Positions 6,431 to 15,963 are shown, numbered from the stretch's first letter. The stretch: DNA of 26,761 nucleotides from CAYPZT01 sp964415435 (GCA_964415435.1 CAYPZT010000013.1:1-26761), one strand, 5' to 3'. The notes: generated from the letters alone by a model not told the origin. A program made the numbers and translations.

Positions 6431-8635
6431 CTATTCGACGTCTGGTACGTACTCTACATAAAATTTAAGATTGGGCAGATATTTTTCCTTCGTGGCGACA
6501 CCAAATGCGGCAGTAATCTTTGTATCTTCGAATGTATGGATCATGGTTTTTGTTATCGGATCAAATGTCATCGGATACGCGGAATATACTTTTTGAATAC
6601 CATCAGGATCAGCAGGCAGTCCCTCAATTCTTATAAGAACCTTGCCTTTAAATGCAATACGTATTCCCAGGCTATGGCAGTACATATCGGTAATACGGGA
6701 TACCAAAAGTTCATCTGCCGGCGGCGAAGGTTCTCCTGTTGAAACATCGAGCGTTGTCGGACTTCCATGGCAAGGAGGGACGATATTGCTGTCCTGAAGA
6801 TTCCTGAGACTGAAAATTTTCGAACTAGGCGAATAATAATGTTCCATTCCTTCGTAAGGGACTACATATCGAAGCCTCATAGGTTCGGTAACGTGTTTCA
6901 TTTTGAGAATGCCATAATCAGTTTCGGTCATCGCCTCTATTTCAGGGAACCATGTGATTCCTAGAATACCTTGCGCAAACAATTTGGTGTAGTGCGTGTA
7001 ATACGATATGGGTGAGGGAAATCTCCAGATTATTCCGTTGGTGTACTTTTTAATGAACGCCTTTATGTTATGAATTTCCAGATCAACGTTATCTTTGGAG
7101 TACAGAATATTAGTGCCCCATTGAGGCCAAACAAGATAATCGATTTTTGCCGAACCTTCTTTTCCCAATGTTGTGATATCAAAATTTGGTGCACGTACAT
7201 TATCAAGAGAAGTCATAAACCACCCTACTCTGTCCCGTGCCTTTTCATCAGGAATTTTTTGTTCCTTTAAAAAAGAATCAAAGTTTCTGGTCAGTAAATT
7301 GTAGCCATGACCTGTCGGATAGTCTGATAATTTTATCGTCGCCAACAGCATGAACATCACAGACCAGCTTATGAGAAAAAGTATTGGAAATATAAGCCAG
7401 ACAAACCGTCTTTTGAAAAACGATGAGGCAACGAATATAAGGTATACCTTTTCAAGATAGCTACTTAACAGCAGAATAAGAAGAAAACCGAGCGGTGCCC
7501 CCCAGCGAGACCAGTGTATCACCACAGAACTTATGCCAACATAGTAAGTGATAAGGGAAAAAAACAGAATAAGTTCCAGATAAGGAAATACATCACCGTT
7601 TCTGATGAGTTTAGTTGTGTAAAGAGCCAGAGCCGATGTTTTAAGGTTGTTCCATATCCTTCTTCCGGTCATCACGAAAGCGACAATGGTAAAGATAAGT
7701 ATGGCGAAGACCTGAGAGATCCCTACCTGGAACACAAGGAGGTCATACAGGTAAACTGCCCAGCTGTGATGTGCTACTCCTGGATATTGATAGTCGAAAA
7801 TTACTGATGCCACCGTAGCTTGTTTTATGTTGTACCAGAATGTTTTTGGATCAACAGGTTTGGGAATCAGCACATACCACAGGATTACCGAAAGAAAGAT
7901 AATGCCAAGTGTATAAAATATCAGTCTATATATTTTTGGGAAAACAATCTCTCCCTCCTTTCTTTTTTCATAAAAAAGAAACGGCAGAAGTGTATTGAGA
8001 ATAACAATGGGAGGCAGGAGGTACATACCCTTGAGATTGGTAAAGCTCATGAGGAATATAAAGATGACATTTATCAAAAAAAACTTAAGCGCTGTAGCTT
8101 TTCTTCGATGGTATATAAGGGAAATAAATAGATAATTAGCAAATACGAATATGGCCATTGAATCGGAATTTACCCGGAGGAACCTTTCAAAGAGTCCGAT
8201 CGATCCGAAATAGAGGACTGTAAAAAAAACCACACTCGGCCGCAGAATTGTTTTTTCTTTCTGAAGCAGAAAAACTCCAACCATATAGGTGAGAAGCCAA
8301 AGAATAAGACCAAATGTTCTTCCGTAGTAATACGTTACCTCGGTAGGAAACCCTTGAGGAAAATTGACACCGGAGCGGGTTACGATATTTACAAATGAGA
8401 GATAAAATGCTAATAAATACTCTGTTACAGCAACATGGAGATAGTTATGAAGGGCCTGTCCCCCCATAATGCTCCACGCATTGTTGAAAAACTGATGCTC
8501 GTCGGGATGACCCGGTATATGGGGCAAAAGTGGTACGACCAGAGCCAATATAAGTCCAACAATGCCAGCAATAATAAGTGCAGGGCCTGTGTTAGGCAGA
8601 CGAAGAAAGCGTTTTACCTTTTGTACTATATTCAT
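6431..8635 (-). CDS. GT-C superfamily membrane glycosyltransferase (PMT/GT39-like), 734 residues
   Basis: A polytopic membrane protein. Helix 1 (about residues 18-38) is followed by HPDEHQFF, whose D45/E46 match the acidic pair after the first helix in GT-C enzymes such as PMT and ArnT. Many hydrophobic helices follow to about residue 425, then a soluble C-terminal region of about 300 residues that is expected outside the membrane. GT-C enzymes use polyprenyl-phosphate sugars as donors, and the divergently transcribed neighbour at 8659 is a plausible synthase of such a donor. Most proteins of this family are 450-600 residues; the long C-terminal domain is unusual and I do not recognise it. 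Substrate unknown. It ends tail to tail with the exporter permease, 4 nt apart. Confidence 0.82.
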   Translation of the reverse strand: MNIVQKVKRFLRLPNTGPALIIAGIVGLILALVVPLLPHIPGHPDEHQFFNNAWSIMGGQALHNYLHVAVTEYLLAFYLSFVNIVTRSGVNFPQGFPTEVTYYYGRTFGLILWLLTYMVGVFLLQKEKTILRPSVVFFTVLYFGSIGLFERFLRVNSDSMAIFVFANYLFISLIYHRRKATALKFFLINVIFIFLMSFTNLKGMYLLPPIVILNTLLPFLFYEKRKEGEIVFPKIYRLIFYTLGIIFLSVILWYVLIPKPVDPKTFWYNIKQATVASVIFDYQYPGVAHHSWAVYLYDLLVFQVGISQVFAILIFTIVAFVMTGRRIWNNLKTSALALYTTKLIRNGDVFPYLELILFFSLITYYVGISSVVIHWSRWGAPLGFLLILLLSSYLEKVYLIFVASSFFKRRFVWLIFPILFLISWSVMFMLLATIKLSDYPTGHGYNLLTRNFDSFLKEQKIPDEKARDRVGWFMTSLDNVRAPNFDITTLGKEGSAKIDYLVWPQWGTNILYSKDNVDLEIHNIKAFIKKYTNGIIWRFPSPISYYTHYTKLFAQGILGITWFPEIEAMTETDYGILKMKHVTEPMRLRYVVPYEGMEHYYSPSSKIFSLRNLQDSNIVPPCHGSPTTLDVSTGEPSPPADELLVSRITDMYCHSLGIRIAFKGKVLIRIEGLPADPDGIQKVYSAYPMTFDPITKTMIHTFEDTKITAAFGVATKEKYLPNLKFYVEYVPDVE

Positions 8636-8645
8636 TATGCTGCTA

Positions 8646-8651
8646 TATAAT
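8646..8651 (+). promoter_or_regulatory. Divergent promoter region: TATAAT 7 nt before the DPM1-like gene
   Basis: The gap between the two divergent start codons (8635 minus, 8659 plus) is only 23 nt. It holds a perfect TATAAT on the plus strand, followed by 7 nt and then ATG 8659, so a transcript would begin at or 1 nt before the start codon. On the minus strand TATTAT (8652-8647) could serve the GT-C gene with a leader of about 5 nt. No Shine-Dalgarno sequence fits either gene. Confidence 0.45.
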
Positions 8652-8658
8652 ATCGCTT

Positions 8659-9366
8659 ATGAATAGAATATTAACTGTTATTATTCCGGTTTTCAATGAG
8701 GAATTATATGTGGGACAAGTTATACGAAAAGTACTTAAGACCAAGACGCCTGGTTTTAGAAAGGAAGTGATTGTTGTCGACGATGGGTCGACCGACAAAA
8801 CAAGAACTGTTATATCCCGTTTCAAAAGAAAAGTAATCTGTCTTAGGAAAAAAAATGAAGGAAAAGGTAGCGCATTGAAAGCCGGTTTTCTTGCTTCGAA
8901 AGGCGATATCGTACTTATTCAGGATGCTGACCTTGAATACAGTCCGGACGATTATGAGCTTCTTCTTGAACCATTTCGCAAGAAGCATGCCGATGTGGTG
9001 TATGGTTCGCGATTTATATCAGACAAGCCGCATCGTATCCTCTACTTTTGGCATTCTGTAGGAAATCAGTTATTGACTCTTTTTTCAAATATGTTTACTA
9101 ATCTTAATCTGACCGATATGGAAACTGGATATAAAGTATTTCGAGGAAAACTGATAAGACGCATTGCAAAAAAACTTGTTTCAAAACAATTTGGTTTTGA
9201 GCCGGAAATAACGGCAAGAATTGCTAAAATCCCCGGGATACAAATATACGAGGTAGGTATTTCCTATCAGGGAAGGACGTACGGTGAAGGAAAGAAAATT
9301 AACTGGTTAGATGGTATACGTGCCTTCGGTCAGATTATCAAATATAACCTGTTTTTTCGTAATTAG
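8659..9366 (+). CDS. Polyprenyl-phosphate glycosyltransferase, DPM1-like (GT2)
   Basis: A 235-residue GT2 enzyme of the dolichol-phosphate mannose synthase type: VIIPVFNEE at 7-15, VVDDGSTDKT at 39-48, KNEGKGSALKAG at 65-76, DADLEY at 89-94 with the metal-binding DAD, YGSRF at 115-119, and the late DMETGYKVF and QFGFEPEIT blocks. It would transfer a sugar from a nucleotide donor to polyprenyl phosphate on the inner membrane face, supplying lipid-linked donor to the GT-C enzymes at 1-1443, 6431-8635 and 9367-10881. It has no C-terminal membrane helices, like the soluble DPM1 class; a separate GtrA-type flippase is not present here. It lies head to head with one GT-C gene and its stop codon directly abuts that of another. 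Confidence 0.9.
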   Translation: MNRILTVIIPVFNEELYVGQVIRKVLKTKTPGFRKEVIVVDDGSTDKTRTVISRFKRKVICLRKKNEGKGSALKAGFLASKGDIVLIQDADLEYSPDDYELLLEPFRKKHADVVYGSRFISDKPHRILYFWHSVGNQLLTLFSNMFTNLNLTDMETGYKVFRGKLIRRIAKKLVSKQFGFEPEITARIAKIPGIQIYEVGISYQGRTYGEGKKINWLDGIRAFGQIIKYNLFFRN

Positions 9367-10881
9367 CTACCTCAGTCCCCAACTGTATGCTTCGAGTGGC
9401 CAGTTATCACCCTCAGCCTCTGGAAGCCCCTCAACTTTTAGCTCAAGTTTCAGATTCTTTTTCGCGTACTCTTTAACATCATCAGGAAGAATACTGTCCC
9501 AATCCTCTACAATAAGTATGCCACGCGGATTAACAGACTGTATCTTCTTGAAGTCCTGGAGTGATCCGTAAATAGGTTTATTATCAGTGTGGTGATACTC
9601 GATGCCGGAGACACCCTTCATAAAATATCCTGCCGGTGTGTTAGCGGGCAGATACCACATTTGAGCATCATGCCAGTCATTAAATATAGGTATAGAAACA
9701 AGATCTGGTATCTTTGTGTTGAGTTTCTCATACAGTTCTTTGTAATTTGCTATCTGAACATCGCCATAGAAATCCATGTTCGGGTTATAGTATATATGAG
9801 GTCTTCTTGCTATTTTTTCTCCGGACACAAGAAGTACTAGAATAATGATTCCGCATGCAACCCATGATCTATTCGCAAATAATTTTTCTCCTACGTAGCC
9901 CCAAAAAACTGAAAGAAGAACAATAAAAATACCGAAGAAGGGCACGAGGTATCTGAGATTATGTGTGTACTGTTTAAAAGTCCATACATAAATATAAAGT
10001 GCGAGCATGATCCCGATCGATATCGCAAAACGCCTCCAGCGAGATAGTAAGAAAATATATCCAAAAAAAGCAGAGACAGAAAAAAAGAAGTATTGCTTTA
10101 AAAAAAGATTTTTGACGTATACGAGATGGTTGTAAGGCATGAAAATATTGCCGTTGCCGGTATCCAGGAGTCGCGACAGCACGGTTACAAAAGCAGTACA
10201 ACCTATAAAGATTACCGTTCCGGCAACAATGATTATCATTTTGGAGGGATGCCTAAAAACTGTTCTGAAGTTATTTTTGAAAGTAAGCCAGACATATATT
10301 CCGTAGGGAATCAGTATCAGGATGCCAATTGTATGAAAAAGTGTAGCAACTGCGGCAAGTAAAACAATCAAAAGATGGGTTTTTAGAGAGGATTTTTTTG
10401 GCTGAAGTGTTGTTATAAGATAGAGTATCGCCAGAAAAAGTGACTGAACTGCAGCGTACGGCTTTGCCTGGGTTGAGTTCGCAAGATTTATATAAAAGAA
10501 TGCATAGCAAAAAGCTGCGAGTATGCCTGCACTTTTGTTCGAGAGGCGTGCTGTAAGAAAAAAGGCCAGTATGATGCCTATGGTTCCGAAAATAACCGGT
10601 GTTATACGAGCGGCAAATTCCGAGTAACCAATGAAAGCAAATGCAGTCACTGTCATTGCCAAATGCAGCGGCTGATACCCAAGGAGGCTAAACGATTCTA
10701 CGATTCCTCTTTTTCCCTCAATCATATCGCGAGCCAAAAATGAAACGAAAGCTTCATCCGACCAAAATGAATGATTGGTGGAAATACCCTTTATCCTGAA
10801 AAAAAATCCCAAAAAGATTACCGGAATCAAAAAAACAAGAGCGGTAGCGCTTATATTATTTCTTATATATTGTCGGATCAT
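9367..10881 (-). CDS. GT-C superfamily membrane glycosyltransferase (PMT/GT39-like), 504 residues
   Basis: A polytopic membrane protein. The first helix (residues 13-29) precedes WSDEAF, with D42/E43 as the predicted catalytic acidic pair, then QPLHL and many hydrophobic helices to about residue 365. A soluble tail of about 140 residues follows, containing PIFNDWHDAQMWYLP, probably outside the membrane. Length and layout match bacterial GT39/PMT-like and ArnT-like enzymes that use polyprenyl-phosphate sugars. The start at 10881 overlaps the upstream 1044-residue gene by 26 nt, consistent with coupled translation; the next in-frame Met would remove the catalytic DE. The stop codon abuts that of the DPM1-like gene with no base between. 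Acceptor (glycan, lipid or protein) is unknown. Confidence 0.85.
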   Translation of the reverse strand: MIRQYIRNNISATALVFLIPVIFLGFFFRIKGISTNHSFWSDEAFVSFLARDMIEGKRGIVESFSLLGYQPLHLAMTVTAFAFIGYSEFAARITPVIFGTIGIILAFFLTARLSNKSAGILAAFCYAFFYINLANSTQAKPYAAVQSLFLAILYLITTLQPKKSSLKTHLLIVLLAAVATLFHTIGILILIPYGIYVWLTFKNNFRTVFRHPSKMIIIVAGTVIFIGCTAFVTVLSRLLDTGNGNIFMPYNHLVYVKNLFLKQYFFFSVSAFFGYIFLLSRWRRFAISIGIMLALYIYVWTFKQYTHNLRYLVPFFGIFIVLLSVFWGYVGEKLFANRSWVACGIIILVLLVSGEKIARRPHIYYNPNMDFYGDVQIANYKELYEKLNTKIPDLVSIPIFNDWHDAQMWYLPANTPAGYFMKGVSGIEYHHTDNKPIYGSLQDFKKIQSVNPRGILIVEDWDSILPDDVKEYAKKNLKLELKVEGLPEAEGDNWPLEAYSWGLR

Positions 10882-13800
10882 AGCCGTTTAATTTCAATGT
10901 TTTGTCATCCAGATTTGGAAGTTGTTTAAAGTACAGATCGTCGTCTTCTGTAAATGTTTGCGTCGTAGGAATAAGTTTCAGTTTTATTGTCCGACTTCTT
11001 GCAATGATTTTTTTGCCTTCCCATTCTACCGGCTTTTCGATCCACAGATCGACCTCACCGTCTTTCCAGTGCAGCGGTACAGTGAATACGATTTCCTTAT
11101 CGGTCCAGTTATCTTTCTGTACCTCACCGTATTGGCTCATTAGCCTCAGTTCTTTTTGATTTGGTTTGAATCCAAGATTATTGCCCTTAATGATGACTTT
11201 AATGGAACGATACACAATGAAAGGTTCAATCTTTTCAACGTCAGGATTCTGAGAAAGACGAAGCTGTTGTGTTTTTACGACCTGATAAGCGAAAAAGAAC
11301 AATATGCAAACGACAATAGTTATGAGAATCCTGATTCCCAAGGTCCGATATTCGTTTTGCGTTTTCGGTCGAGGACCATAGAGCCTGATAATGAGTGTTT
11401 TAATAGAATCGACTATCTTATTGAGAATTGCTAGAGGAAGCTCGCTCGATTTTCTGAACAGTTCCCAGTCCATTTTCGCATGCGTTACAAAATAGTCAAG
11501 ACCCCTAGGCACTATTTTGAACACATACTCTATGCCAAGCTGTATTGCTCCAAGTGCTATAAAGACAAAAATCCATATCGCTATTTTTTCCGAATATACA
11601 AGATTATCAAGCGCACGCGTTACCACAAGTGAAATAAGTAATACCAACGCCACAACTATATCAATGATCGCATTTTGTTTGTATGCTACAAAAAACAAAA
11701 TCCAAAAAATGATAAAGAGAAGTACTCTCATATTCGAAAAGACTGGACTTGCAATATCAGTCACAAAAAAATATGCGGCAGCCGCCAGAAACAGCGCTCT
11801 CACTATATGAAAATACCGCTCAAGCGTACTGCTCTTTTTGTAAAGGGCTGTGAAGCGTGCAATATATTTTTCAGATCTCTTCCCAAGCTGGAAGTGAAGA
11901 GAGTCTTTTTTGTAAAGGTAAACGCCTAAGATATACAGGAGGCTTAAAATAAAAAATCCGTAGGTTGCTGCAGTAAGATAAACTTGCGGTTTGTAGACGA
12001 TATATAGTGATTTACCTTGAAGATCTTTACTGTCAAGGATCCATGTGTTCAGGAAGCATTCCCCTACTTCATGTTGTACGTTCGGTAGCGGTTTTTCGAA
12101 AAGTGGAAAAGCACTTGTGTAGAGTCCCCACCCTGAATTAAATAGATCTGCGAAAATCAAAGACAATCGTGAACCATTTTGTTTTGGTACCTCTATACGA
12201 TAGGAAGTTTCGTTTATCTGGTTTGTTTTAACTGAAAGGTAGGATATATTGTCATTTGGGGTAAGTGCGGTCCCTTTGCATAAGCCTAAAATTTCATCAG
12301 AATATTCGACGAGCCTAATTTTGGGCAACAGGTGGTCTTTTCTTACCGGCCAGAGTTTTAATGGGCCAAAAACGATAGGATTCCCTTGAGTAATTCCAGA
12401 CTCAACAGAATCTACTGATACTGTATTTGCGGGTACATTTTTAAGGTCATCAGAAACATCGAGAACATAGTCTATAGAATATTGTTTGAGCGAGTTGGCT
12501 GATAAACTATTGAAGAATACCTGCATGACTTTCTGCTCTTCATAGTTCGAACCGTAATTTGTAATAATATTGTCATAGAGGAGAAGTTCGGCAGGATTAC
12601 CGGTATACGTATAAGGCTTCCAGTTATATACAAGGTTTTCATTGGTTGTAGTATCTGCCGGCAGGATGAGTATGCGAGCATCTCTATTATTCTTCTTTGA
12701 CCACTCGAGTAAATCCAGCCAGTATTTCGGGACCTTTACATCAGTGACCTTCCAGTCTTTATTGCGGTGATCAACTGCATCACGGGTGACTAAGGGTACG
12801 ACCTGAAACACGAGGTATATGGATAAGAGGAAGAAGATAAGGTATTTTTCCGAGTATTTTTTTATGTCGTGGAAAAAAAATGCAATGCCAAATAGGGTTA
12901 TAAAGATGACATTTATAATAAATTTGGCCCATGGTTCCCGAAAGATCTTAAATAAAGGTATGCTGAAAAAAATATCGAATATATTCTTGAAAATCGGAGC
13001 AGATCCTTTTGTTAAAAATATAAATAACGCGAGCACCATGAGTATTTTTATTTTCATGCCAAAATTCTTAGACAGGGAGATGATGAGCATTGTAAGGAAT
13101 GCAAAGAGAGGAAAATACGATATAAGGATTCCTGGTGTGGAATGATAGTACCCGATGAGATGATTGTAAAATTGCCCTTCATTCCCGGCATAATCCCACC
13201 ATGCACCGAAAAAACGCAGGATGTCGTAAGTCTTCGAGTCTGTGGCAGACCAGTTAATCGCAAATGCATCAAACGAAAAAATTGATCCGCTGTATACGAT
13301 GACAATCATATTGACAACGAATACATATAGGGTGGTCAAAAGATAAGGTAGAAGATATACCACAACTTGACGCGGTCTTTTCAGAAGAGAAAATAAAACA
13401 ACGGCTGCAATGCACATATATGCTCCGATCATCTGAGGCGGATTAATGCCGATTCCTAGGGTAAGAATTAAAAATAGAATATTCAAAACCGGATATATTC
13501 GTTTATTCGTGTCATAGTACTTGAACCAGAAAAAAAGACTGATAGGTAGGATAGCAAAATGCAGGAGTTTAGGTGTAGTCTGTAGGGAGGCGTAAAAGTT
13601 ATATACCGTTATATATACAGCGGCAAGAAGAAGTGAAAACAGTTTGTTTTTGCTGAGATGCAGAAAAAGAAGGTATGAAAAAAGGAGCGTAACAAAAATT
13701 ACGAGTGCGTAAAAAAAACGCGCACTGTCAAATAATCCGAGTCCTAGTATGTTCGCTATTTTCCATATCGATCCTGTCGTGAACATATTGATGAATGCGG

Positions 13801-13990
13801 ATGTGGGGCTGCCGAAATTTTCCGAGAAATTCCATAATGACTGGAATCGATAATTCACGAAGTCATAGTTTATGAACCCTTTTTCCTCTCCGTAAAATAT
13901 AATCCCTTTTAAAAAGAGTTGATCAACGTAAAAAAGAGTTAAAAATGCCAAGAGCAATAGTGGTGCAAGACGTAAAAATATTTTTTTCAT
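10856..13990 (-). CDS. Large multi-spanning membrane protein, putative GT-C glycosyltransferase (AftD-like layout) with C-terminal IPT/TIG-like domain
   Basis: A 1044-residue protein. An N-terminal membrane region (about 1-400) has an acidic pair E35/E36 after helix 1 and the FREPWAKF segment at 350-357, a feature I associate with YfhO- and AftD-type membrane proteins. A soluble region (about 400-680), a second group of hydrophobic helices (about 690-900) and a final soluble domain follow. The last domain (about 925-1006) looks like an IPT/TIG immunoglobulin-like fold: IKVIIKGNNLGF, then WTDKEIVFTVP and DGEVDLWI. Size and domain order recall mycobacterial arabinofuranosyltransferase AftD, but the catalytic site is not certain, so the enzyme call is tentative. 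It follows the GT2 gene at 13994 with 3 nt between stop and start and probably lies in one transcript with the flanking transferases. Confidence 0.6.
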   Translation of the reverse strand: MKKIFLRLAPLLLLAFLTLFYVDQLFLKGIIFYGEEKGFINYDFVNYRFQSLWNFSENFGSPTSAFINMFTTGSIWKIANILGLGLFDSARFFYALVIFVTLLFSYLLFLHLSKNKLFSLLLAAVYITVYNFYASLQTTPKLLHFAILPISLFFWFKYYDTNKRIYPVLNILFLILTLGIGINPPQMIGAYMCIAAVVLFSLLKRPRQVVVYLLPYLLTTLYVFVVNMIVIVYSGSIFSFDAFAINWSATDSKTYDILRFFGAWWDYAGNEGQFYNHLIGYYHSTPGILISYFPLFAFLTMLIISLSKNFGMKIKILMVLALFIFLTKGSAPIFKNIFDIFFSIPLFKIFREPWAKFIINVIFITLFGIAFFFHDIKKYSEKYLIFFLLSIYLVFQVVPLVTRDAVDHRNKDWKVTDVKVPKYWLDLLEWSKKNNRDARILILPADTTTNENLVYNWKPYTYTGNPAELLLYDNIITNYGSNYEEQKVMQVFFNSLSANSLKQYSIDYVLDVSDDLKNVPANTVSVDSVESGITQGNPIVFGPLKLWPVRKDHLLPKIRLVEYSDEILGLCKGTALTPNDNISYLSVKTNQINETSYRIEVPKQNGSRLSLIFADLFNSGWGLYTSAFPLFEKPLPNVQHEVGECFLNTWILDSKDLQGKSLYIVYKPQVYLTAATYGFFILSLLYILGVYLYKKDSLHFQLGKRSEKYIARFTALYKKSSTLERYFHIVRALFLAAAAYFFVTDIASPVFSNMRVLLFIIFWILFFVAYKQNAIIDIVVALVLLISLVVTRALDNLVYSEKIAIWIFVFIALGAIQLGIEYVFKIVPRGLDYFVTHAKMDWELFRKSSELPLAILNKIVDSIKTLIIRLYGPRPKTQNEYRTLGIRILITIVVCILFFFAYQVVKTQQLRLSQNPDVEKIEPFIVYRSIKVIIKGNNLGFKPNQKELRLMSQYGEVQKDNWTDKEIVFTVPLHWKDGEVDLWIEKPVEWEGKKIIARSRTIKLKLIPTTQTFTEDDDLYFKQLPNLDDKTLKLNGYDPTIYKK

Positions 13991-13993
13991 GCA

Positions 13994-15004
13994 TTAAATC
14001 TTCATTGCGGGAACTCCATGAGTAAAAAACGACTGAACTTTTGATACTTTCCTTGAGCAAACTGCCAGTATTTCGCTATCCGGAACTGTGCGTATTGTCT
14101 GCATATATGCACGTTCTTTAAGCGTACCATGTATATTTACTATATTCCAAAGTATCGCTTTGTGGAGAGCAAGAAATCCATGCATGTTAAATCGGATGAG
14201 GTAAAGCCACCCCTCGGCAACTGCCAAAAATACTGAAAAAGGCAGTATCCACAGAACGTTTTTGAGCTCGTAGTTTTTCAGAATTGCTCTGAGATTATTT
14301 TTTTGGGCGTCATATCTTCGTCTGAGCGAGGTGGTATATTTGCCTTCTTTAAGTTGGGTAGATACCGATGTCCCTCCGGCAAAGTGATATACGTATGCTT
14401 TTGCAAGAAGATAGACATTGTGTCCAAGCATTCTCGCCCTCCATGCAATATCCATATCTTCTAGATAAATGTAGAAAGCATCATCAAATCCGTGTAATTT
14501 GAAAAACAGATCCTTTTTGATTACCATGGCGGCGGCGTCTGCATAGAATATGCTATCTTCTCTCCCTGACCATATCGGATATCCCAAAAAGTCCATGTCA
14601 AAAGTACAGGCTTCTCCTTTTAGATTGGACTTATCATATCTTCGAATGTCGAGCTGCAATAGATGTCTATCTGGGTGTTTTCGTACATAGGCTGCTATCT
14701 TCTCAAGAGTATTTTTCTCCAGATGAGTATCAGCATTTAATATAAACAGGTATTCGCCTGTTGCTGCTGTCGCACCAGCATTATTAGAGAGGGCAAAACC
14801 GATATTTTTTATGTTGTTTATAAAAACGCATTCAGGATATTTCTTTTGAACATACTCAAATGAGCCGTCAGTTGATCCGTCATTTACAAAAACGATTTCG
14901 TAGTTTCGGAATTTTTGAGCTTTTATCGATAGGATGCATTTGTCAAGCCACCGTTTGGCGTTATAGTCAGTTATGATGATTGAGAGAAGTGGAGCGCGCT
15001 TCAT
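13994..15004 (-). CDS. Family 2 glycosyltransferase, rhamnosyltransferase-like (WbbL type)
   Basis: A 336-residue GT2 enzyme: LSIIITDYN at 7-15, VNDGSTDGS at 40-48, NADT at 90-93 in place of DxD, YLEDMDIAWRAR at 180-191 and H207 in YVYHFAGGTS. The NAD and EDMD motifs with the following VYH-x-GG pattern are common to the WbbL/RfbF-like rhamnosyltransferases, so a deoxyhexose donor is plausible but not shown. A hydrophobic patch near residues 254-275 may attach it to the membrane. Its ATG overlaps the upstream SDR stop as ATGA, and the downstream 1044-residue gene starts 3 nt after its stop, so the three are probably translated together. Confidence 0.88.
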   Translation of the reverse strand: MKRAPLLSIIITDYNAKRWLDKCILSIKAQKFRNYEIVFVNDGSTDGSFEYVQKKYPECVFINNIKNIGFALSNNAGATAATGEYLFILNADTHLEKNTLEKIAAYVRKHPDRHLLQLDIRRYDKSNLKGEACTFDMDFLGYPIWSGREDSIFYADAAAMVIKKDLFFKLHGFDDAFYIYLEDMDIAWRARMLGHNVYLLAKAYVYHFAGGTSVSTQLKEGKYTTSLRRRYDAQKNNLRAILKNYELKNVLWILPFSVFLAVAEGWLYLIRFNMHGFLALHKAILWNIVNIHGTLKERAYMQTIRTVPDSEILAVCSRKVSKVQSFFTHGVPAMKI

Positions 15005-15942
15005 ATGAGTTTTTGGTATGCTGTTACAACTCTTCGCATTCCTTCCTGGGGACTAATTTTTGCTTTCCAGCCAGTCTTTTCTAGTTTACTGACGTTGGCA
15101 ACGAAGTTCCTGACCCCCACCTGTTTATGGAACTCCGGCGGTTCTATTTCTTTAATAGTTGATCTGTTGCCGGTCGCCTTTAAAATATATCCAACAAGAG
15201 TTTTAAAGTAAACAGGTTTACCGGAGCCAATGAGATACATATCGTTTACTTTTGAAGACAGGTGCAGTATCGCTTCGGCAACATCATCGACATGGATATA
15301 GTCTCTGAAGAAGTTTCCTCCTTTATAAATGGGCATTTCTTCGCCGCGTACTGCCCGCATGATAAGCCAGTTCAGCGCCCCCTTTTTTTTATTTTCGAAG
15401 TTTTCCTTTTCGCCATATACATTTGTTAATCGCACAATAAGATACGGGACACCGAATATATTTGAATAACTTTTGATGATGCTTTCAGCGCAGAGTTTAG
15501 TGGCAGGATAGATCGCTAGTGGATCTGTCGGTGATGTTTCGTTTATAGGTTTTTTACTTCTTTCATATTCATTGCCATACACAAAGAAAGTGGAAAGATA
15601 AACTATTTTGGGCTTTTTTTTTAGTCGCCTACAGCGCTCCAGAATGTGAATCGTTCCCCGCACGTTTGTTTCCACATCTATATATGGATTATCAAGAATA
15701 TTGTAATTATCGACGGTACTTGCGCAGTGATAGATGGTATCCACATCCTTAAGATCGGCGAGTGTAAGTTTCTGAATCGGTTTAATAAGAATTTTGTACT
15801 TTTTCGCATCAAGCCGGTTAATATTTTTTCGAGAGCGGCTGACTATGGTAATATCCCCCTTCAATTTCGCAGCTAGTGTAGAACCTATAAGACCCATACC
15901 CCCTGTTATAAGATATTTCTTTTTGTGCGAGACTTTGGTCAT
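15001..15942 (-). CDS. NAD-dependent sugar epimerase/dehydratase (extended SDR)
   Basis: A 313-residue extended short-chain dehydrogenase. The Rossmann motif GGMGLIG is at 14-20, the active-site Ser/Thr is in YLSTFFVYG near 115-123, the catalytic YPATK is at 145-149, and RDYIHVDDV follows in the substrate region. The family covers nucleotide-sugar 4-epimerases, 4,6-dehydratases and 4-reductases, and the exact reaction cannot be chosen from sequence reading. It sits between two GT2 genes, 21 nt downstream of one and overlapping the other by 4 nt, so its product is probably the donor for one of them. A TATAAT box 7 nt before the ATG may give it its own promoter. Confidence 0.85.
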   Translation of the reverse strand: MTKVSHKKKYLITGGMGLIGSTLAAKLKGDITIVSRSRKNINRLDAKKYKILIKPIQKLTLADLKDVDTIYHCASTVDNYNILDNPYIDVETNVRGTIHILERCRRLKKKPKIVYLSTFFVYGNEYERSKKPINETSPTDPLAIYPATKLCAESIIKSYSNIFGVPYLIVRLTNVYGEKENFENKKKGALNWLIMRAVRGEEMPIYKGGNFFRDYIHVDDVAEAILHLSSKVNDMYLIGSGKPVYFKTLVGYILKATGNRSTIKEIEPPEFHKQVGVRNFVANVSKLEKTGWKAKISPQEGMRRVVTAYQKLI

Positions 15943-15949
15943 TAGTCTT

Positions 15950-15955
15950 ATTATA
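15950..15955 (-). promoter_or_regulatory. TATAAT box 7 nt upstream of the SDR start
   Basis: On the minus strand a perfect TATAAT (15955 to 15950) sits in the 21-nt gap after the upstream GT2 stop, with 7 nt to ATG 15942. This spacing would start transcription at or next to the A of ATG. No -35 is seen, and the match could be chance in AT-rich DNA, but the spacing matches those before 4923, 8659 and 17040. Confidence 0.4.
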
Positions 15956-15963
15956 CAAACAAG

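Noticed and set aside
7514..8131. Plus-strand frames of 97 and 103 residues within 7514-8131
   Set aside because: They are antisense to the 734-residue GT-C gene, lack a ribosome site and read as low-complexity Lys/Tyr/Asn-rich sequence.
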